Below are positions 17,745-27,529 of a DNA stretch of 64,000 nucleotides, piece by piece; within the stretch, counting starts at the first letter, position 1; each line of letters opens with the position of its first letter. The position numbers were made by a program, and so were the translations under genes. Under the pieces are notes generated by a model. That model was not told the origin of the DNA. It did not search any database and saw only the letters and a program-made list of their open reading frames with translations. Source of the DNA: Marifrigoribacter sp965178585 (GTDB lineage: Bacteria; Bacteroidota; Bacteroidia; Flavobacteriales; Flavobacteriaceae); NCBI GenBank assembly GCA_965178585.1, contig OZ238267.1:620001-684000 (forward strand), written 5' to 3'.

Positions 17745-18887
17745 ATGTGTACAACTGTAAAAGAAAGCCCTGAGTCTTTAGTAGATTTAACGCTATTAAA
17801 AAAGAAGAAAATTAACTTGGCGATATTTGGTCATGGAAATGTTGGTAGTCTTTTAATTAACCAAATTCTTGAATCTCAAAAAGAAATTTCAAAACGAAGA
17901 TCTTTGGAGTTTAACATTTTTGCTGTTGCAAACTCTTCAACTTTATTGTTGAATGATGCTAGTGTAGATTCCAACTGGAACCAAATTAAAAATGAAAAGG
18001 GTAAATCCTACAATGTTTCTGATGTTATTTCATTTGCAAAATGTAATAATTTAGAGAATCTTATTGCAATTGATAATACTGCAAACGAAGCTTTTGTGTC
18101 GGATTATACTTCTTTGGTTAAAGGTGGTTTTAACTTGATTTCTTCTAATAAAATTGGGAACACTCTTAGTTTGGATTATTATCAACAACTTAGAAATGTG
18201 TTGGCTTTAAATAAGAAAGAATATTTATATGAAACCAACGTTGGGGCAGGACTTCCATTAGTAGATACTATTAAGTTATTTCACCTTTCTGGTGAAAACA
18301 TCACGAGAATAAAAGGGATTTTTTCTGGCTCTTTAAGTTATTTGTTTAATCATTTTTCTGAAAGTAAAGAACCCTTTAGTAAAGTGCTTCAGCGTACTAT
18401 TTCAAATGGCTTTACCGAACCAGATCCTAGAGAAGATTTATGTGGCAATGATGTGGGTAGGAAGCTTTTAATCTTAGCTCGTGAACTAGAATTACATAAT
18501 GAGTTTTCAGATATAAAAATTGAAAATTTAATTCCTAAACACCTTAGAAATGTTTTGAAAGAGGAATTTTTTCAATCCCTGAATGATTTTGATGTTCCTT
18601 ACCATTTAAAAAAGAAAAATCAAAAACCAGATCATGTCCTTCGTTATGTCGGAGATCTTTATGGTGATCTTTCTAAAAATGATGGTGCTTCTTTAGATGT
18701 GCGATTGGTATCGGTACCTAAAAATAGTATGCTAGGACAAATTAAAGGAAGCGATTCTGTATTTGAGATTTACACAGAAAGTTATGGTGAAAACCCAATT
18801 GTAATTCAAGGCGCAGGTGCTGGAGCATCTGTTACAGCTAGAGGTGTTTTTGGAGATATTTTACGATTAAGTGATAAATTAAATTAA
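17745..18887 (+). CDS. Homoserine dehydrogenase
   Basis: The 380-residue enzyme reduces aspartate semialdehyde to homoserine. It has an N-terminal NAD(P) fold 'NLAIFGHGNVGSLLINQIL', then 'ISSNKIGNTLSLDYYQQL', 'YETNVGAGLPLVDTIK' with the conserved Glu-Thr-x-Val-Gly-Ala-Gly-Leu-Pro, and 'FSGSLSYLFNHF' plus 'GFTEPDPREDLCGNDVGRKLLIL', all classic for the ThrA/MetL dehydrogenase half. No aspartokinase or ACT domain is attached, so it is monofunctional. The riboswitch operon suggests it serves methionine synthesis specifically, with another copy possible elsewhere for threonine. Confidence 0.92.
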   Translation: MCTTVKESPESLVDLTLLKKKKINLAIFGHGNVGSLLINQILESQKEISKRRSLEFNIFAVANSSTLLLNDASVDSNWNQIKNEKGKSYNVSDVISFAKCNNLENLIAIDNTANEAFVSDYTSLVKGGFNLISSNKIGNTLSLDYYQQLRNVLALNKKEYLYETNVGAGLPLVDTIKLFHLSGENITRIKGIFSGSLSYLFNHFSESKEPFSKVLQRTISNGFTEPDPREDLCGNDVGRKLLILARELELHNEFSDIKIENLIPKHLRNVLKEEFFQSLNDFDVPYHLKKKNQKPDHVLRYVGDLYGDLSKNDGASLDVRLVSVPKNSMLGQIKGSDSVFEIYTESYGENPIVIQGAGAGASVTARGVFGDILRLSDKLN

Positions 18888-18892
18888 AAGTT

Positions 18893-19894
18893 ATGGGATC
18901 TATTTGGCAAGAAATTGAAAAACGGATTTTAGTTCTAGATGGTGCTATGGGAACCATGCTTCAAGATTATAATTTTTCTGAAGAAGATTTCCGTGGAGAA
19001 CGCTTTAAGGATTATAAATTACCTTTAAAAGGGAATAATGATTTGTTGTCATTGACACAACCAGAAGCAATCGCAACTATTCATCGAAAATATTTTGAAG
19101 CTGGAGCAGATATTGTAGAAACCAATACTTTTTCAGGAACAAGCATTGCGATGGCAGATTATCAAATGGAAGATTTAGTATATGAACTAAACTTTGAATC
19201 TGCTAAAATTGCAAAAAAAGTAGCAGATGAGTTTACGAAATTAGATCCTAATCAACCTCGATTTGTTGCTGGGAGTATCGGGCCAACTAACAGAACGGCA
19301 AGTATGTCACCAGATGTTAATGATCCTGGATATCGTGCGGTAACTTTTAATGATTTACGAATTGCATATAAAGAACAGGTAGAAGGTTTGCTGGATGGAG
19401 GAGTCGATCTTTTATTAGTGGAAACAATTTTTGACACCTTAAATGCAAAAGCAGCTTTATTTGCAATCGATGAGGTTTTAGAAGATAGAAATATTCAAGT
19501 GCCTATAATGGTTTCGGGAACCATCACAGATGCTTCTGGTAGAACTTTGTCAGGTCAAACCGTAGAAGCATTTTTAGCATCTGTATCTCATATTCCTTTA
19601 TTAAGTGTTGGGTTCAATTGTGCATTAGGAGCAGATCAATTAAAACCTTATTTAAAACGATTATCAGATAAAACCAACTTTTTTACTTCTGCTCATCCCA
19701 ATGCAGGGTTGCCAAATGCATTTGGAGCTTACGATCAAACTCCAGAACAAATGCAAGAATTAATTGAAAATTATTTACAAGAAAATTTAGTAAATATCAT
19801 TGGGGGTTGTTGTGGAACAAGCCCTGTGCATATTAATGCTATAGCTGAGGTAGTAAAAAAGTACAAACCAAGAAAACTAAATGTATATGCCTAA
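18893..19894 (+). CDS. metH: Methionine synthase, homocysteine-binding half (MetH N-terminal part as separate protein)
   Basis: The 333-residue protein equals the first domain of cobalamin-dependent methionine synthase. It has 'ILVLDGAMGTMLQDYNF', 'ETNTFSGTSIAMADY' and the zinc ligands in 'SVGFNCALGAD' and 'IIGGCCGTSPVHI'. It binds and activates homocysteine. The rest of MetH is encoded by the next gene, which overlaps it by 14 nt in another frame. Together 333 and 895 residues equal the roughly 1,230 of single-chain MetH, so the gene pair is a clean split at the domain border rather than a damaged gene. Confidence 0.94.
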   Translation: MGSIWQEIEKRILVLDGAMGTMLQDYNFSEEDFRGERFKDYKLPLKGNNDLLSLTQPEAIATIHRKYFEAGADIVETNTFSGTSIAMADYQMEDLVYELNFESAKIAKKVADEFTKLDPNQPRFVAGSIGPTNRTASMSPDVNDPGYRAVTFNDLRIAYKEQVEGLLDGGVDLLLVETIFDTLNAKAALFAIDEVLEDRNIQVPIMVSGTITDASGRTLSGQTVEAFLASVSHIPLLSVGFNCALGADQLKPYLKRLSDKTNFFTSAHPNAGLPNAFGAYDQTPEQMQELIENYLQENLVNIIGGCCGTSPVHINAIAEVVKKYKPRKLNVYA

Positions 19895-22568
19895 TGTTTT
19901 TAAAAAATATTTGACTGTTTCTGGTTTAGAACTATTAGTGATACGTCCAGAAACTAATTTTGTAAATGTTGGGGAGCGTACTAATGTTACTGGTTCACGA
20001 AAATTTTTACGACTGATAAAAGAACAAAAGTTTTCTGAAGCACTAGATGTTGCTAGAACTCAGGTAGAAGGAGGCGCCCAGATTATAGATGTAAATATGG
20101 ATGAAGGTTTACTAGATGGAGTAGAAGCCATGGTAACCTTTTTAAATCTAATTGCATCAGAACCTGATATCGCAAGAGTACCTATTATGATTGATAGCTC
20201 AAAATGGGAAATTATTGAAGCAGGTTTGCAAGTCGTTCAAGGAAAAAGTATTGTTAATTCTATAAGTTTAAAAGAAGGAGAAGAACAATTTATTAAGCAA
20301 GCAAAGTTAGTAAAGCGTTATGGTGCAGCAGTAATTATAATGGCTTTTGATGAGGTAGGCCAAGCAGATTCTTACCAAAGACGAATAGATATTTGTAAAC
20401 GTTCTTATGACGTTTTAGTAAATGAAGTTGGATTTCCCCCTCAAGATATCATATTTGATCCTAATATTTTTCCAGTAGCAACCGGGTTAGAAGAGCATAG
20501 AAAAAATGCTCTGGATTTTTTTAATGCTACCAAATGGATTCGAGAAAATTTACCATTTGTAAATGTTTCGGGAGGAGTTAGCAATGTTTCATTTTCTTTT
20601 CGAGGAAACAACACTGTTAGGGAAGCCATTAACGCAGCGTTTTTATACCATGCAATTCAACACGGAATGACACTAGGGATTGTTAACCCTGAGATGTTGG
20701 AAATATATGATAGTATTCCAAAAGATTTATTAGAAAGAGTGGAAGCAGTTTTGTTTGACAAAAGTGATGATGCAACCGAACTTTTATTAGATTTTGCTGA
20801 AACTGTTAAAGATCAAAAAAAGGAAGAAGAGTTTGTAGTTCAAGAATGGAGGAATGAAGACTTGCAAAGTAGAATAACTCACTCTTTAATTAAAGGGATT
20901 GATAAATTTATTATAGAAGATACAGAAGAAGCTAGATTAGCATCAAGTAAACCTATTGAAGTTATTGAAGGATATTTAATGACAGGGATGAGTGTTGTTG
21001 GTGATCTTTTTGGAAGTGGAAAAATGTTTCTTCCTCAAGTAGTTAAATCTGCTAGGGTTATGAAAAAAGCAGTTGCTTATTTACAACCTTTTATTGAGCT
21101 AGAAAAAGATGAAAAAGCTAGCTCATCTGGGAAAATATTGATGGCTACCGTAAAAGGAGATGTTCATGATATTGGAAAAAATATTGTGAGTGTTGTTTTA
21201 GGTTGTAACAATTATGAAATAGTAGACCTTGGAGTTATGGTTTCCCCAGAAAAAATTATTGAAACAGCGATAAAAGAACAAGTAGATATTATTGGCTTGA
21301 GCGGATTAATAACTCCTTCATTAGACGAAATGGTCTACTTATCTCAAGAATTAGAGAAGCAAGAGTTAGAAATCCCATTATTAATAGGAGGAGCAACTAC
21401 TTCAAAAGCACATACATCGGTAAAAATTGCACCTAATTATAATCATTCGGTAGTACATGTTAATGACGCTTCTAGAGCTGTTACTGTAGTAGGAAATTTA
21501 TTAAATAAAAACAAAGCAGTCTATAAAAATCAGATACGAGAAGAATACGATTTATTTCGTGAAAAGTTTTTAAAAAGAACTCAAAAGAAAGAATATATAT
21601 CAATAGAATCTTCAAGAAAAAATAAATTTAATGTCGATTGGAATACTACTGAAATTTTTAAGCCAAATAAAATTGGAACTCAAGTTATTTCTGAGTTTGA
21701 CATTTCAAAGCTAGAAGATTTTATCGATTGGACGCCTTTCTTCAAGAGTTGGGATTTGCATGGTAAATATCCCAATATTCTCTCCGATGAGATAGTTGGA
21801 GAACAAGCTAGAGTGTTATTTAAAGATGCTCAAACGTTGTTAAATCGAATTATTAATGAAAAATTATTACAAGCAAAAGCCGTTTTTGGTTTGTTTCCAG
21901 CAAACTCAATAAACGATGATGATATTGAATTTTATTATGGAGAAGAAGAGAGTTTGAAAGGCACCTTTTTAACCCTTCGACAACAGTTGAAGAAAAGGGA
22001 AGGTGCTTCAAATTTTGCATTGGCAGATTTTATTGCTCCAAAAGATTCTGAAGTCCAAGATTATATTGGGTGTTTTTGTGTTAGTACCGGTTTTGGGACT
22101 GAAAAACTAGCAAAGGATTTTGAAGCTGTTCATGATGATTATAACTCCATTATGATAAAGGTCTTAGCAGATAGATTAGCAGAAGCATTTGCAGAATACC
22201 TGCATCAAGAAATTAGAGTTCATCATTGGGGATATTCCCCTAAAGAGAATTTATCAAATATAGAATTGATAAAGGAAGATTATAAAGGAATACGACCTGC
22301 TCCTGGATATCCTGCTTGCCCAGATCACCTTGAAAAAGAGACCATTTGGGAGGTTCTTCAAGTTGAAGAAAACATAGGAGTTACGTTAACTGAAAATTTA
22401 GCAATGTGGCCAGCCGCAAGTGTTAGCGGATATTACTTTGCAAATAAAGAAGCAAAGTATTTCGGACTAGGGAAAATTAAAGAAGATCAATTAACAAATT
22501 ATAGTAATCGAAGAAAAATTACAAAAGAGGAAGCCCAGAAATGGCTGAGTCCAAATTTATCAAACTAA
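19881..22568 (+). CDS. metH: Methionine synthase, folate/cobalamin/reactivation part
   Basis: The 895-residue protein contains the pterin-binding domain ('NVGERTNVTGSRKFLRLI', 'GGAQIIDVNMDEGLLDG'), the helical cap and cobalamin domain with 'KGDVHDIGKNIVSVVLGC' (DxHxxG, His near 429 ligating cobalt) and 'GLSGLITPSLDEMV', and the C-terminal SAM-binding reactivation domain ('GIRPAPGYPACPDH', 'VSGYYFANKEAKYFGLG'). It transfers the methyl group of methyl-tetrahydrofolate to homocysteine bound by the upstream partner. An alternative ATG at 19887 would trim two residues. Vitamin B12 is required. Confidence 0.95.
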   Translation: MYMPNVFKKYLTVSGLELLVIRPETNFVNVGERTNVTGSRKFLRLIKEQKFSEALDVARTQVEGGAQIIDVNMDEGLLDGVEAMVTFLNLIASEPDIARVPIMIDSSKWEIIEAGLQVVQGKSIVNSISLKEGEEQFIKQAKLVKRYGAAVIIMAFDEVGQADSYQRRIDICKRSYDVLVNEVGFPPQDIIFDPNIFPVATGLEEHRKNALDFFNATKWIRENLPFVNVSGGVSNVSFSFRGNNTVREAINAAFLYHAIQHGMTLGIVNPEMLEIYDSIPKDLLERVEAVLFDKSDDATELLLDFAETVKDQKKEEEFVVQEWRNEDLQSRITHSLIKGIDKFIIEDTEEARLASSKPIEVIEGYLMTGMSVVGDLFGSGKMFLPQVVKSARVMKKAVAYLQPFIELEKDEKASSSGKILMATVKGDVHDIGKNIVSVVLGCNNYEIVDLGVMVSPEKIIETAIKEQVDIIGLSGLITPSLDEMVYLSQELEKQELEIPLLIGGATTSKAHTSVKIAPNYNHSVVHVNDASRAVTVVGNLLNKNKAVYKNQIREEYDLFREKFLKRTQKKEYISIESSRKNKFNVDWNTTEIFKPNKIGTQVISEFDISKLEDFIDWTPFFKSWDLHGKYPNILSDEIVGEQARVLFKDAQTLLNRIINEKLLQAKAVFGLFPANSINDDDIEFYYGEEESLKGTFLTLRQQLKKREGASNFALADFIAPKDSEVQDYIGCFCVSTGFGTEKLAKDFEAVHDDYNSIMIKVLADRLAEAFAEYLHQEIRVHHWGYSPKENLSNIELIKEDYKGIRPAPGYPACPDHLEKETIWEVLQVEENIGVTLTENLAMWPAASVSGYYFANKEAKYFGLGKIKEDQLTNYSNRRKITKEEAQKWLSPNLSN

Positions 22569-22571
22569 AAA

Positions 22572-23528
22572 ATGAAAATAACAGAACATTTAAAAAGTGC
22601 CAACGGAAAATCTTTATTTTCATTTGAGATTCTTCCTCCATTAAAGGGGCAGCATATTCAATCTATTTTTGATAATATTGATCCATTAATGGAATTTAAA
22701 CCTCCTTTTATTGATGTTACTTATCATCGAGAGGAATATGTTTATAATGAAATGGCTAATGGATTACTTCAAAAAAAAGTAGTACGAAAAAGACCTGGGA
22801 CTGTAGGTATTTGTGCTGCAATTCAAAATAAATATCAAATCGATGCAGTACCACATATTTTATGTGGAGGTTTTACCAAAGAGGATACTGAGAATTTTTT
22901 AATAGATTTAGATTTTTTAGGAATCAATAATGTGATGGCTTTACGTGGTGATGCCGTAAAAAGTGAGACCTATTTTAAGCCTGAAAAAGAAGGGCATACC
23001 TTTGCAAGCGATTTAGTGTCTCAAGTGCATCAACTTAATAAAGGAAGGTATTTAGAGGATTCTTTAGAGAATAATTCAAAAACAGATTTTTGTATTGGAG
23101 TTGCTGCCTATCCAGAAAAACATATGGAAGCTCCAAGTTTGGAAAGTGATATTCATTTTTTAAAGAAAAAGATTAAAAATGGAGCAACTTATATAGTAAC
23201 ACAAATGTTTTTTGATAATCAAAAGTATTTTGATTTTGTTAAACGATGTAGAGCAGAAGGAATAACCATTCCTATTATTCCAGGATTAAAACCTATTGCA
23301 ACTAAAAAACAGCTCAATATTATTCCTCAACGCTTTCATGTCGATTTACCAGATGAATTAGTTAGAGAGGTAATAAAATGTAAGGATAATAGTCAGGTGA
23401 GAGAAGTAGGGGTAGAATGGTGTATTCAGCAATCAAAAGAATTACTAAAAGAAAATGGAACTATTTTACATTATTACTCCATGGGTAAAAGTGATAACAT
23501 TCAAAAAATAGCTGCATCAATTTTTTAA
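22572..23528 (+). CDS. metF: Methylenetetrahydrofolate reductase
   Basis: The 318-residue flavoprotein reduces 5,10-methylene- to 5-methyl-tetrahydrofolate, the methyl donor for MetH. Signatures are 'SLFSFEILPPLKGQHIQS', 'FIDVTYHREEY' and 'LGINNVMALRGDAVK', as well as 'YIVTQMFFDNQKYFDFV' and 'IPIIPGLKPIATKKQL'. It follows metH by 3 nt and closes the riboswitch operon. Its last 12 nt overlap the convergent RNA methylase gene. Confidence 0.96.
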   Translation: MKITEHLKSANGKSLFSFEILPPLKGQHIQSIFDNIDPLMEFKPPFIDVTYHREEYVYNEMANGLLQKKVVRKRPGTVGICAAIQNKYQIDAVPHILCGGFTKEDTENFLIDLDFLGINNVMALRGDAVKSETYFKPEKEGHTFASDLVSQVHQLNKGRYLEDSLENNSKTDFCIGVAAYPEKHMEAPSLESDIHFLKKKIKNGATYIVTQMFFDNQKYFDFVKRCRAEGITIPIIPGLKPIATKKQLNIIPQRFHVDLPDELVREVIKCKDNSQVREVGVEWCIQQSKELLKENGTILHYYSMGKSDNIQKIAASIF

Positions 23529-24053
23529 TTTCACAAATAAATCCCAAACAACAACGCCACAACTAACAGAAATGTTCAAGGAATGTTTGGTTCCAAATTG
23601 GGGTATTTCTATAACTAAATCACTTGCAGAAACTACTTCTTGTGAAACTCCTTTTACTTCGTTTCCAAAAACAATTGCATAAGTGGAATTAGGTGAAACT
23701 TGAAATTCATCCAGTGATATAGAATCTTCAGCTTGTTCGATACTTGCAATCTTAACACCCTCAGTTTTTAATTGATTAATTAAGTCTAGAGTATTTTCTG
23801 TATATTCCCATTCTACACTATCGGTAGCTCCTAAAGCAGTTTTATGAATGTCTTTATGAGGCGGTTTTGCTGTTATACCACATAGATATATTTTTTTAAT
23901 TAAAAAGGCATCCGAGGTACGAAAAACAGAACCAATATTATTTAAACTTCGAATATTGTCAAGTACGATAATTAGAGGAGTTTTTTTTGAAGATTTAAAC
24001 TCAACACTATTTATTCTGTCTAACTCGCTATTTTTTAATTTTCTGCTTTTCAT
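23517..24053 (-). CDS. TrmH/SpoU-family RNA methyltransferase
   Basis: The 178-residue SPOUT protein has 'LIIVLDNIRSLNNIGSVFRTSDAF', 'YAIVFGNEVKGVSQEVV' and 'IEIPQFGTKHSLNISVSCGVV', the three knot motifs of 2'-O-ribose methylases. The target (tRNA or rRNA) cannot be read from the sequence; the short length is closest to TrmH/TrmL-like tRNA methylases. It is divergent from mutS. Confidence 0.9.
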   Translation of the reverse strand: MKSRKLKNSELDRINSVEFKSSKKTPLIIVLDNIRSLNNIGSVFRTSDAFLIKKIYLCGITAKPPHKDIHKTALGATDSVEWEYTENTLDLINQLKTEGVKIASIEQAEDSISLDEFQVSPNSTYAIVFGNEVKGVSQEVVSASDLVIEIPQFGTKHSLNISVSCGVVVWDLFVKLKN

Positions 24054-24167
24054 ACGGCAAAAGTAATTTTTTAATTACACATTTTGAAAGGAAATGATGC
24101 TTCCTTAATAGCAAAATAGTTAGAATGTGTTTTTGTTGATAAAAGAAAGGAATTCCATAGAAAAGCA

Positions 24168-24199
24168 TTGCAATAAAAATATAGATTTTTTTACTTTAG
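24168..24199 (+). promoter_or_regulatory. Putative mutS promoter
   Basis: TTG (24168-24170) and TACTTTAG (24192-24199, one mismatch to TAnnTTTG) are 21 bp apart. The implied start near 24207 lies after the upstream in-frame start at 24127, supporting the ATG at 24220 as the true mutS start. Confidence 0.5.
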
Positions 24200-24219
24200 C
24201 TTATTCAGTAAAGAGATCA

Positions 24220-26856
24220 ATGGCAAAAAAAGAAACTCCATTAATGAAGCAATACAATAGCATAAAAGCTAAGTATCCGGATGCTTTATTGTTATTTAGA
24301 GTGGGAGATTTTTATGAAACTTTTGGTGAAGATGCAATACGAGCTGCTGGGATATTAAATATTACCTTAACAGCTAGAAATAATGGTGGAGATGGCGAGA
24401 AGATAGAATTGGCAGGATTTCCACATCATTCCTTAAACACGTATTTGCCAAAACTGGTTATGGCTGGTTGTCGAGTTGCAATTTGCGATCAATTAGAAGA
24501 TCCTAAGCAAACAAAAAAAATTGTAAAAAGAGGAGTTACAGAATTAGTGACACCAGGAGTAGCTTTAAATGATGATATTTTACAATCAAAATCTAATAAT
24601 TTTTTGGCTGCAATTCATTTTAATACAGTTTCAAAAAAGAAAGATGAAATTGGAATTTCATTTTTAGATGTTTCGACGGGAGAGTTTTTAACTTCTCAAG
24701 GTTCCTCAGATTATATAGATAAATTACTTCAAAATTTTAATCCTTCCGAAGTTCTATTTTCAAAACAAAAAAGGAAATTGTTTTCTGAAACATTTGGAGA
24801 TAATTTTCATGTTTTTCATTTAGAAGATTGGGTTTTTCAATTCGATTATGCAACTGAAACGCTCAATAATCATTTTAATACCAAATCATTAAAAGGTTTT
24901 GGTATTGAGCATTTATCATCAGGTATAATTGCCGCTGGAGCTGCAATGCATTATTTATCCGAAACGCGTCACGATAAATTACAGCATATTGCAAAAATTT
25001 CACGAATTGCAGAAAACGAATATGTTTGGATGGATCGTTTTACAATTGGCAATTTAGAATTGTATCATTCAACAGCACAAAATGCAGTAACACTTTTAGA
25101 TGTTATCGATAAAACAATTTCCCCTATGGGAGGAAGGTTGTTAAAACGTTGGGTGGCACTTCCTTTAAAGAATAAAGATAAAATTGTTAGCAGGCATGAG
25201 GTAGTAAGTTATTTACTGAAAGAGCCAAAGGTATTAGATGAGATTCAACAGAACATCAAACAAATTGGAGATATTGAGCGATTAATATCGAAAGTAGCTA
25301 CTGGAAAAGTAAGTCCAAGAGAAGTAGTGCAATTAAAAAACTCATTAAATGCAATACTTCCAATCAAAGAAAAAGCTCAAAAAGCTTCCAATGAATCTAT
25401 AAAAATAATTGGTGAACAATTGCAAGATTGTAAGTTGCTTCGCAAAAAAATATCTAATACATTAAATGAGGATGCTCCAGTATTAATTCAGAAAGGAAAT
25501 GCTATAGCTGTCGGAGTATCTGAAGAGTTAGATGAATTAAGAGGTATTGCAAAAGGAGGGAAGGGCTATCTAAACAGCATGTTAGAACGGGAGACCGAAC
25601 GAACAGGAATTTCTTCTTTGAAAATTGCTTCTAACAATGTTTTTGGGTACTATATAGAAGTTAGAAACACCCATAAAGATAAAGTTCCAGAAGAATGGAT
25701 AAGGAAGCAAACCTTAGTAAATGCCGAAAGATATATTACCGAAGAATTAAAAGAATACGAAGCAAAAATATTAGGAGCTGAAGAAAAAATAGCAGCATTA
25801 GAACTTGATATATTTAGTAGGTTAATCACTTGGATGCTTCAATATATAAATCAAGTTCAACAAAACGCACGTTTAATTGGAGAATTGGATTGTTTATGTT
25901 CATTTGCTTTTCTTGCATTTGAATCTAATTATACAAGACCTTTATTAGATGATACTTTTGAAATTGATATCAAAGAAGGAAGGCATCCTGTAATTGAAAA
26001 ACAGCTACCACCCGACACACCATTTATAGCTAACGATGTCTATTTGGATAGAGAGGTGCAGCAAATTATTATGATTACTGGCCCTAATATGAGTGGTAAG
26101 TCTGCAATATTAAGGCAAACAGCATTGATCGTATTATTAGCTCAAATTGGAAGCTTCGTACCCGCAAAAGAGGCTAGACTTGGTATTGTAGATAAAATTT
26201 TTACTAGAGTAGGAGCAAGTGATAATATTTCGATGGGAGAGTCTACTTTTATGGTAGAAATGAACGAAGCTGCTAGTATCTTAAATAATATTTCAGAAAG
26301 AAGTTTGGTATTGTTAGATGAAATTGGAAGAGGTACTAGTACCTATGATGGAATTTCTATTGCTTGGGCAATCAGCGAATACTTGCATGAACATCCTTCC
26401 AGAGCAAAAACCTTATTTGCCACCCATTACCATGAATTAAATGAAATGACCGAAACATTTGATAGGATAAAAAACTATAATGTTTCCGTTAAAGAATTAA
26501 AGGATACTGTACTTTTTCTTAGAAAATTAGTTCCAGGAGGTTCGCATCATAGTTTTGGAATCCATGTAGCTAAAATGGCAGGTATGCCTCAAGCAGTTTT
26601 AGATCGTGCCAATAAAATATTAAAACGATTAGAAAAATCTCATTCTTCTGAAGAACTTACCGAAGAAATGAAAGCCATTGCTAAAGATGAAATGCAACTC
26701 AGTTTTTTTAAGTTAGATGATCCACTTTTAGAAGAAATAAAAGAAGAAATATTAGATATCGATATAGACACACTAACTCCTGTGGAAGCATTAATGAAAC
26801 TTAATGAGATTAAACGAATGTTGCAACCTAAAGCTAATATTAAGTTTAAAAAATAA
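24220..26856 (+). CDS. mutS: DNA mismatch repair protein MutS
   Basis: The start is placed at 24220 (MAKKETPLMKQYNSIK), giving 878 residues. The mismatch-contacting motif 'LFRVGDFYETFGEDA' (Phe-x-Glu near residue 31) is present, as are the connector and lever regions, Walker A 'ITGPNMSGKSAILRQTA' (about 617-633), signature 'MGESTFMVEMNEAASIL' and Walker B 'LVLLDEIGRGTSTYDG'. The C-terminal helix-turn-helix dimerisation region is intact. Cytosolic sensor of mismatches; no sign of mutator inactivation. Confidence 0.97.
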   Translation: MAKKETPLMKQYNSIKAKYPDALLLFRVGDFYETFGEDAIRAAGILNITLTARNNGGDGEKIELAGFPHHSLNTYLPKLVMAGCRVAICDQLEDPKQTKKIVKRGVTELVTPGVALNDDILQSKSNNFLAAIHFNTVSKKKDEIGISFLDVSTGEFLTSQGSSDYIDKLLQNFNPSEVLFSKQKRKLFSETFGDNFHVFHLEDWVFQFDYATETLNNHFNTKSLKGFGIEHLSSGIIAAGAAMHYLSETRHDKLQHIAKISRIAENEYVWMDRFTIGNLELYHSTAQNAVTLLDVIDKTISPMGGRLLKRWVALPLKNKDKIVSRHEVVSYLLKEPKVLDEIQQNIKQIGDIERLISKVATGKVSPREVVQLKNSLNAILPIKEKAQKASNESIKIIGEQLQDCKLLRKKISNTLNEDAPVLIQKGNAIAVGVSEELDELRGIAKGGKGYLNSMLERETERTGISSLKIASNNVFGYYIEVRNTHKDKVPEEWIRKQTLVNAERYITEELKEYEAKILGAEEKIAALELDIFSRLITWMLQYINQVQQNARLIGELDCLCSFAFLAFESNYTRPLLDDTFEIDIKEGRHPVIEKQLPPDTPFIANDVYLDREVQQIIMITGPNMSGKSAILRQTALIVLLAQIGSFVPAKEARLGIVDKIFTRVGASDNISMGESTFMVEMNEAASILNNISERSLVLLDEIGRGTSTYDGISIAWAISEYLHEHPSRAKTLFATHYHELNEMTETFDRIKNYNVSVKELKDTVLFLRKLVPGGSHHSFGIHVAKMAGMPQAVLDRANKILKRLEKSHSSEELTEEMKAIAKDEMQLSFFKLDDPLLEEIKEEILDIDIDTLTPVEALMKLNEIKRMLQPKANIKFKK

Positions 26857-26927
26857 TTCTCAATTTTAATAATATATCGTAAATTTATAGAGAAATTTCT
26901 GAATAACAGTTCTTTAAATTTGTTGAT

Positions 26928-27176
26928 ATGATACCAAAAGAAACAAAGTCGGTTCTTGCAAATCTGATTGAAGCAAATATCTTACCCAAAACAATGTCTA
27001 CTAAAAAAGTAGTACACTATTTAAATAGCAAAGAATATCACAGAGCTAAACTCTACGAACCTGAGTTTAAAAAAATATTAGGGAGAAGAAGAAAAGGAGT
27101 TAGAAACTATGAATTTGATACTTTAAAAGTAATTGAATTTGAATTGAAATCACAAAATTCTATTGATTTTACTTAA
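26928..27176 (+). CDS. Small basic protein of unknown function
   Basis: The 82-residue product, 71 bp after mutS, is rich in Lys and Arg ('KKILGRRRKGVRNYEFD'), has no signal peptide and no domain that I recognise. A terminator hairpin follows 26 bp after the stop, which supports a real transcription unit. A nucleic-acid-binding role is possible from charge alone but is not shown. Confidence 0.6.
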   Translation: MIPKETKSVLANLIEANILPKTMSTKKVVHYLNSKEYHRAKLYEPEFKKILGRRRKGVRNYEFDTLKVIEFELKSQNSIDFT

Positions 27177-27202
27177 GAAAACGATCTTGTTTTTTACAAT
27201 AA

Positions 27203-27238
27203 AAAAGCCCCCTTTTCAATAAAGAAAACGGGGCTTTT
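27203..27238. terminator. Bidirectional terminator
   Basis: AAAAGCCCCCTTTTC (27203-27217) pairs with GAAAACGGGGCTTTT (27224-27238) with a single C-C mismatch and a 6-nt loop. A and T tracts on the two flanks fit use by both the small plus-strand gene and the giant minus-strand gene that ends at 27255. Confidence 0.8.
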
Positions 27239-27529
27239 ACCTTAATATTAATTTTTAATAATTATTCACTATTAGTTGTTTAGTAGAAGTCCCTTGACTT
27301 CCCTTAATTACTAATAGATAGGTAGCATTAGCTAAATTAGAAACATCGATTGTAATCTCCGATCCCATATTGCTTAAATCTACTTTATTAACGATTCTAC
27401 CTGTTAGGTCATACACAGTTACCTCATTTAAATCCATCAGTCTAGGATTGCTAAGGTGTACCTTATTATCAGCAGGGTTAGGATATAATACAAGCGAGGA
27501 AAAATCTTCGCTGTCATTAGCACCTAATA

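Noticed and set aside
24127..24219. Upstream start for mutS at 24127
   Set aside because: The extra 31 residues do not fit MutS, and a plausible promoter lies after that start.
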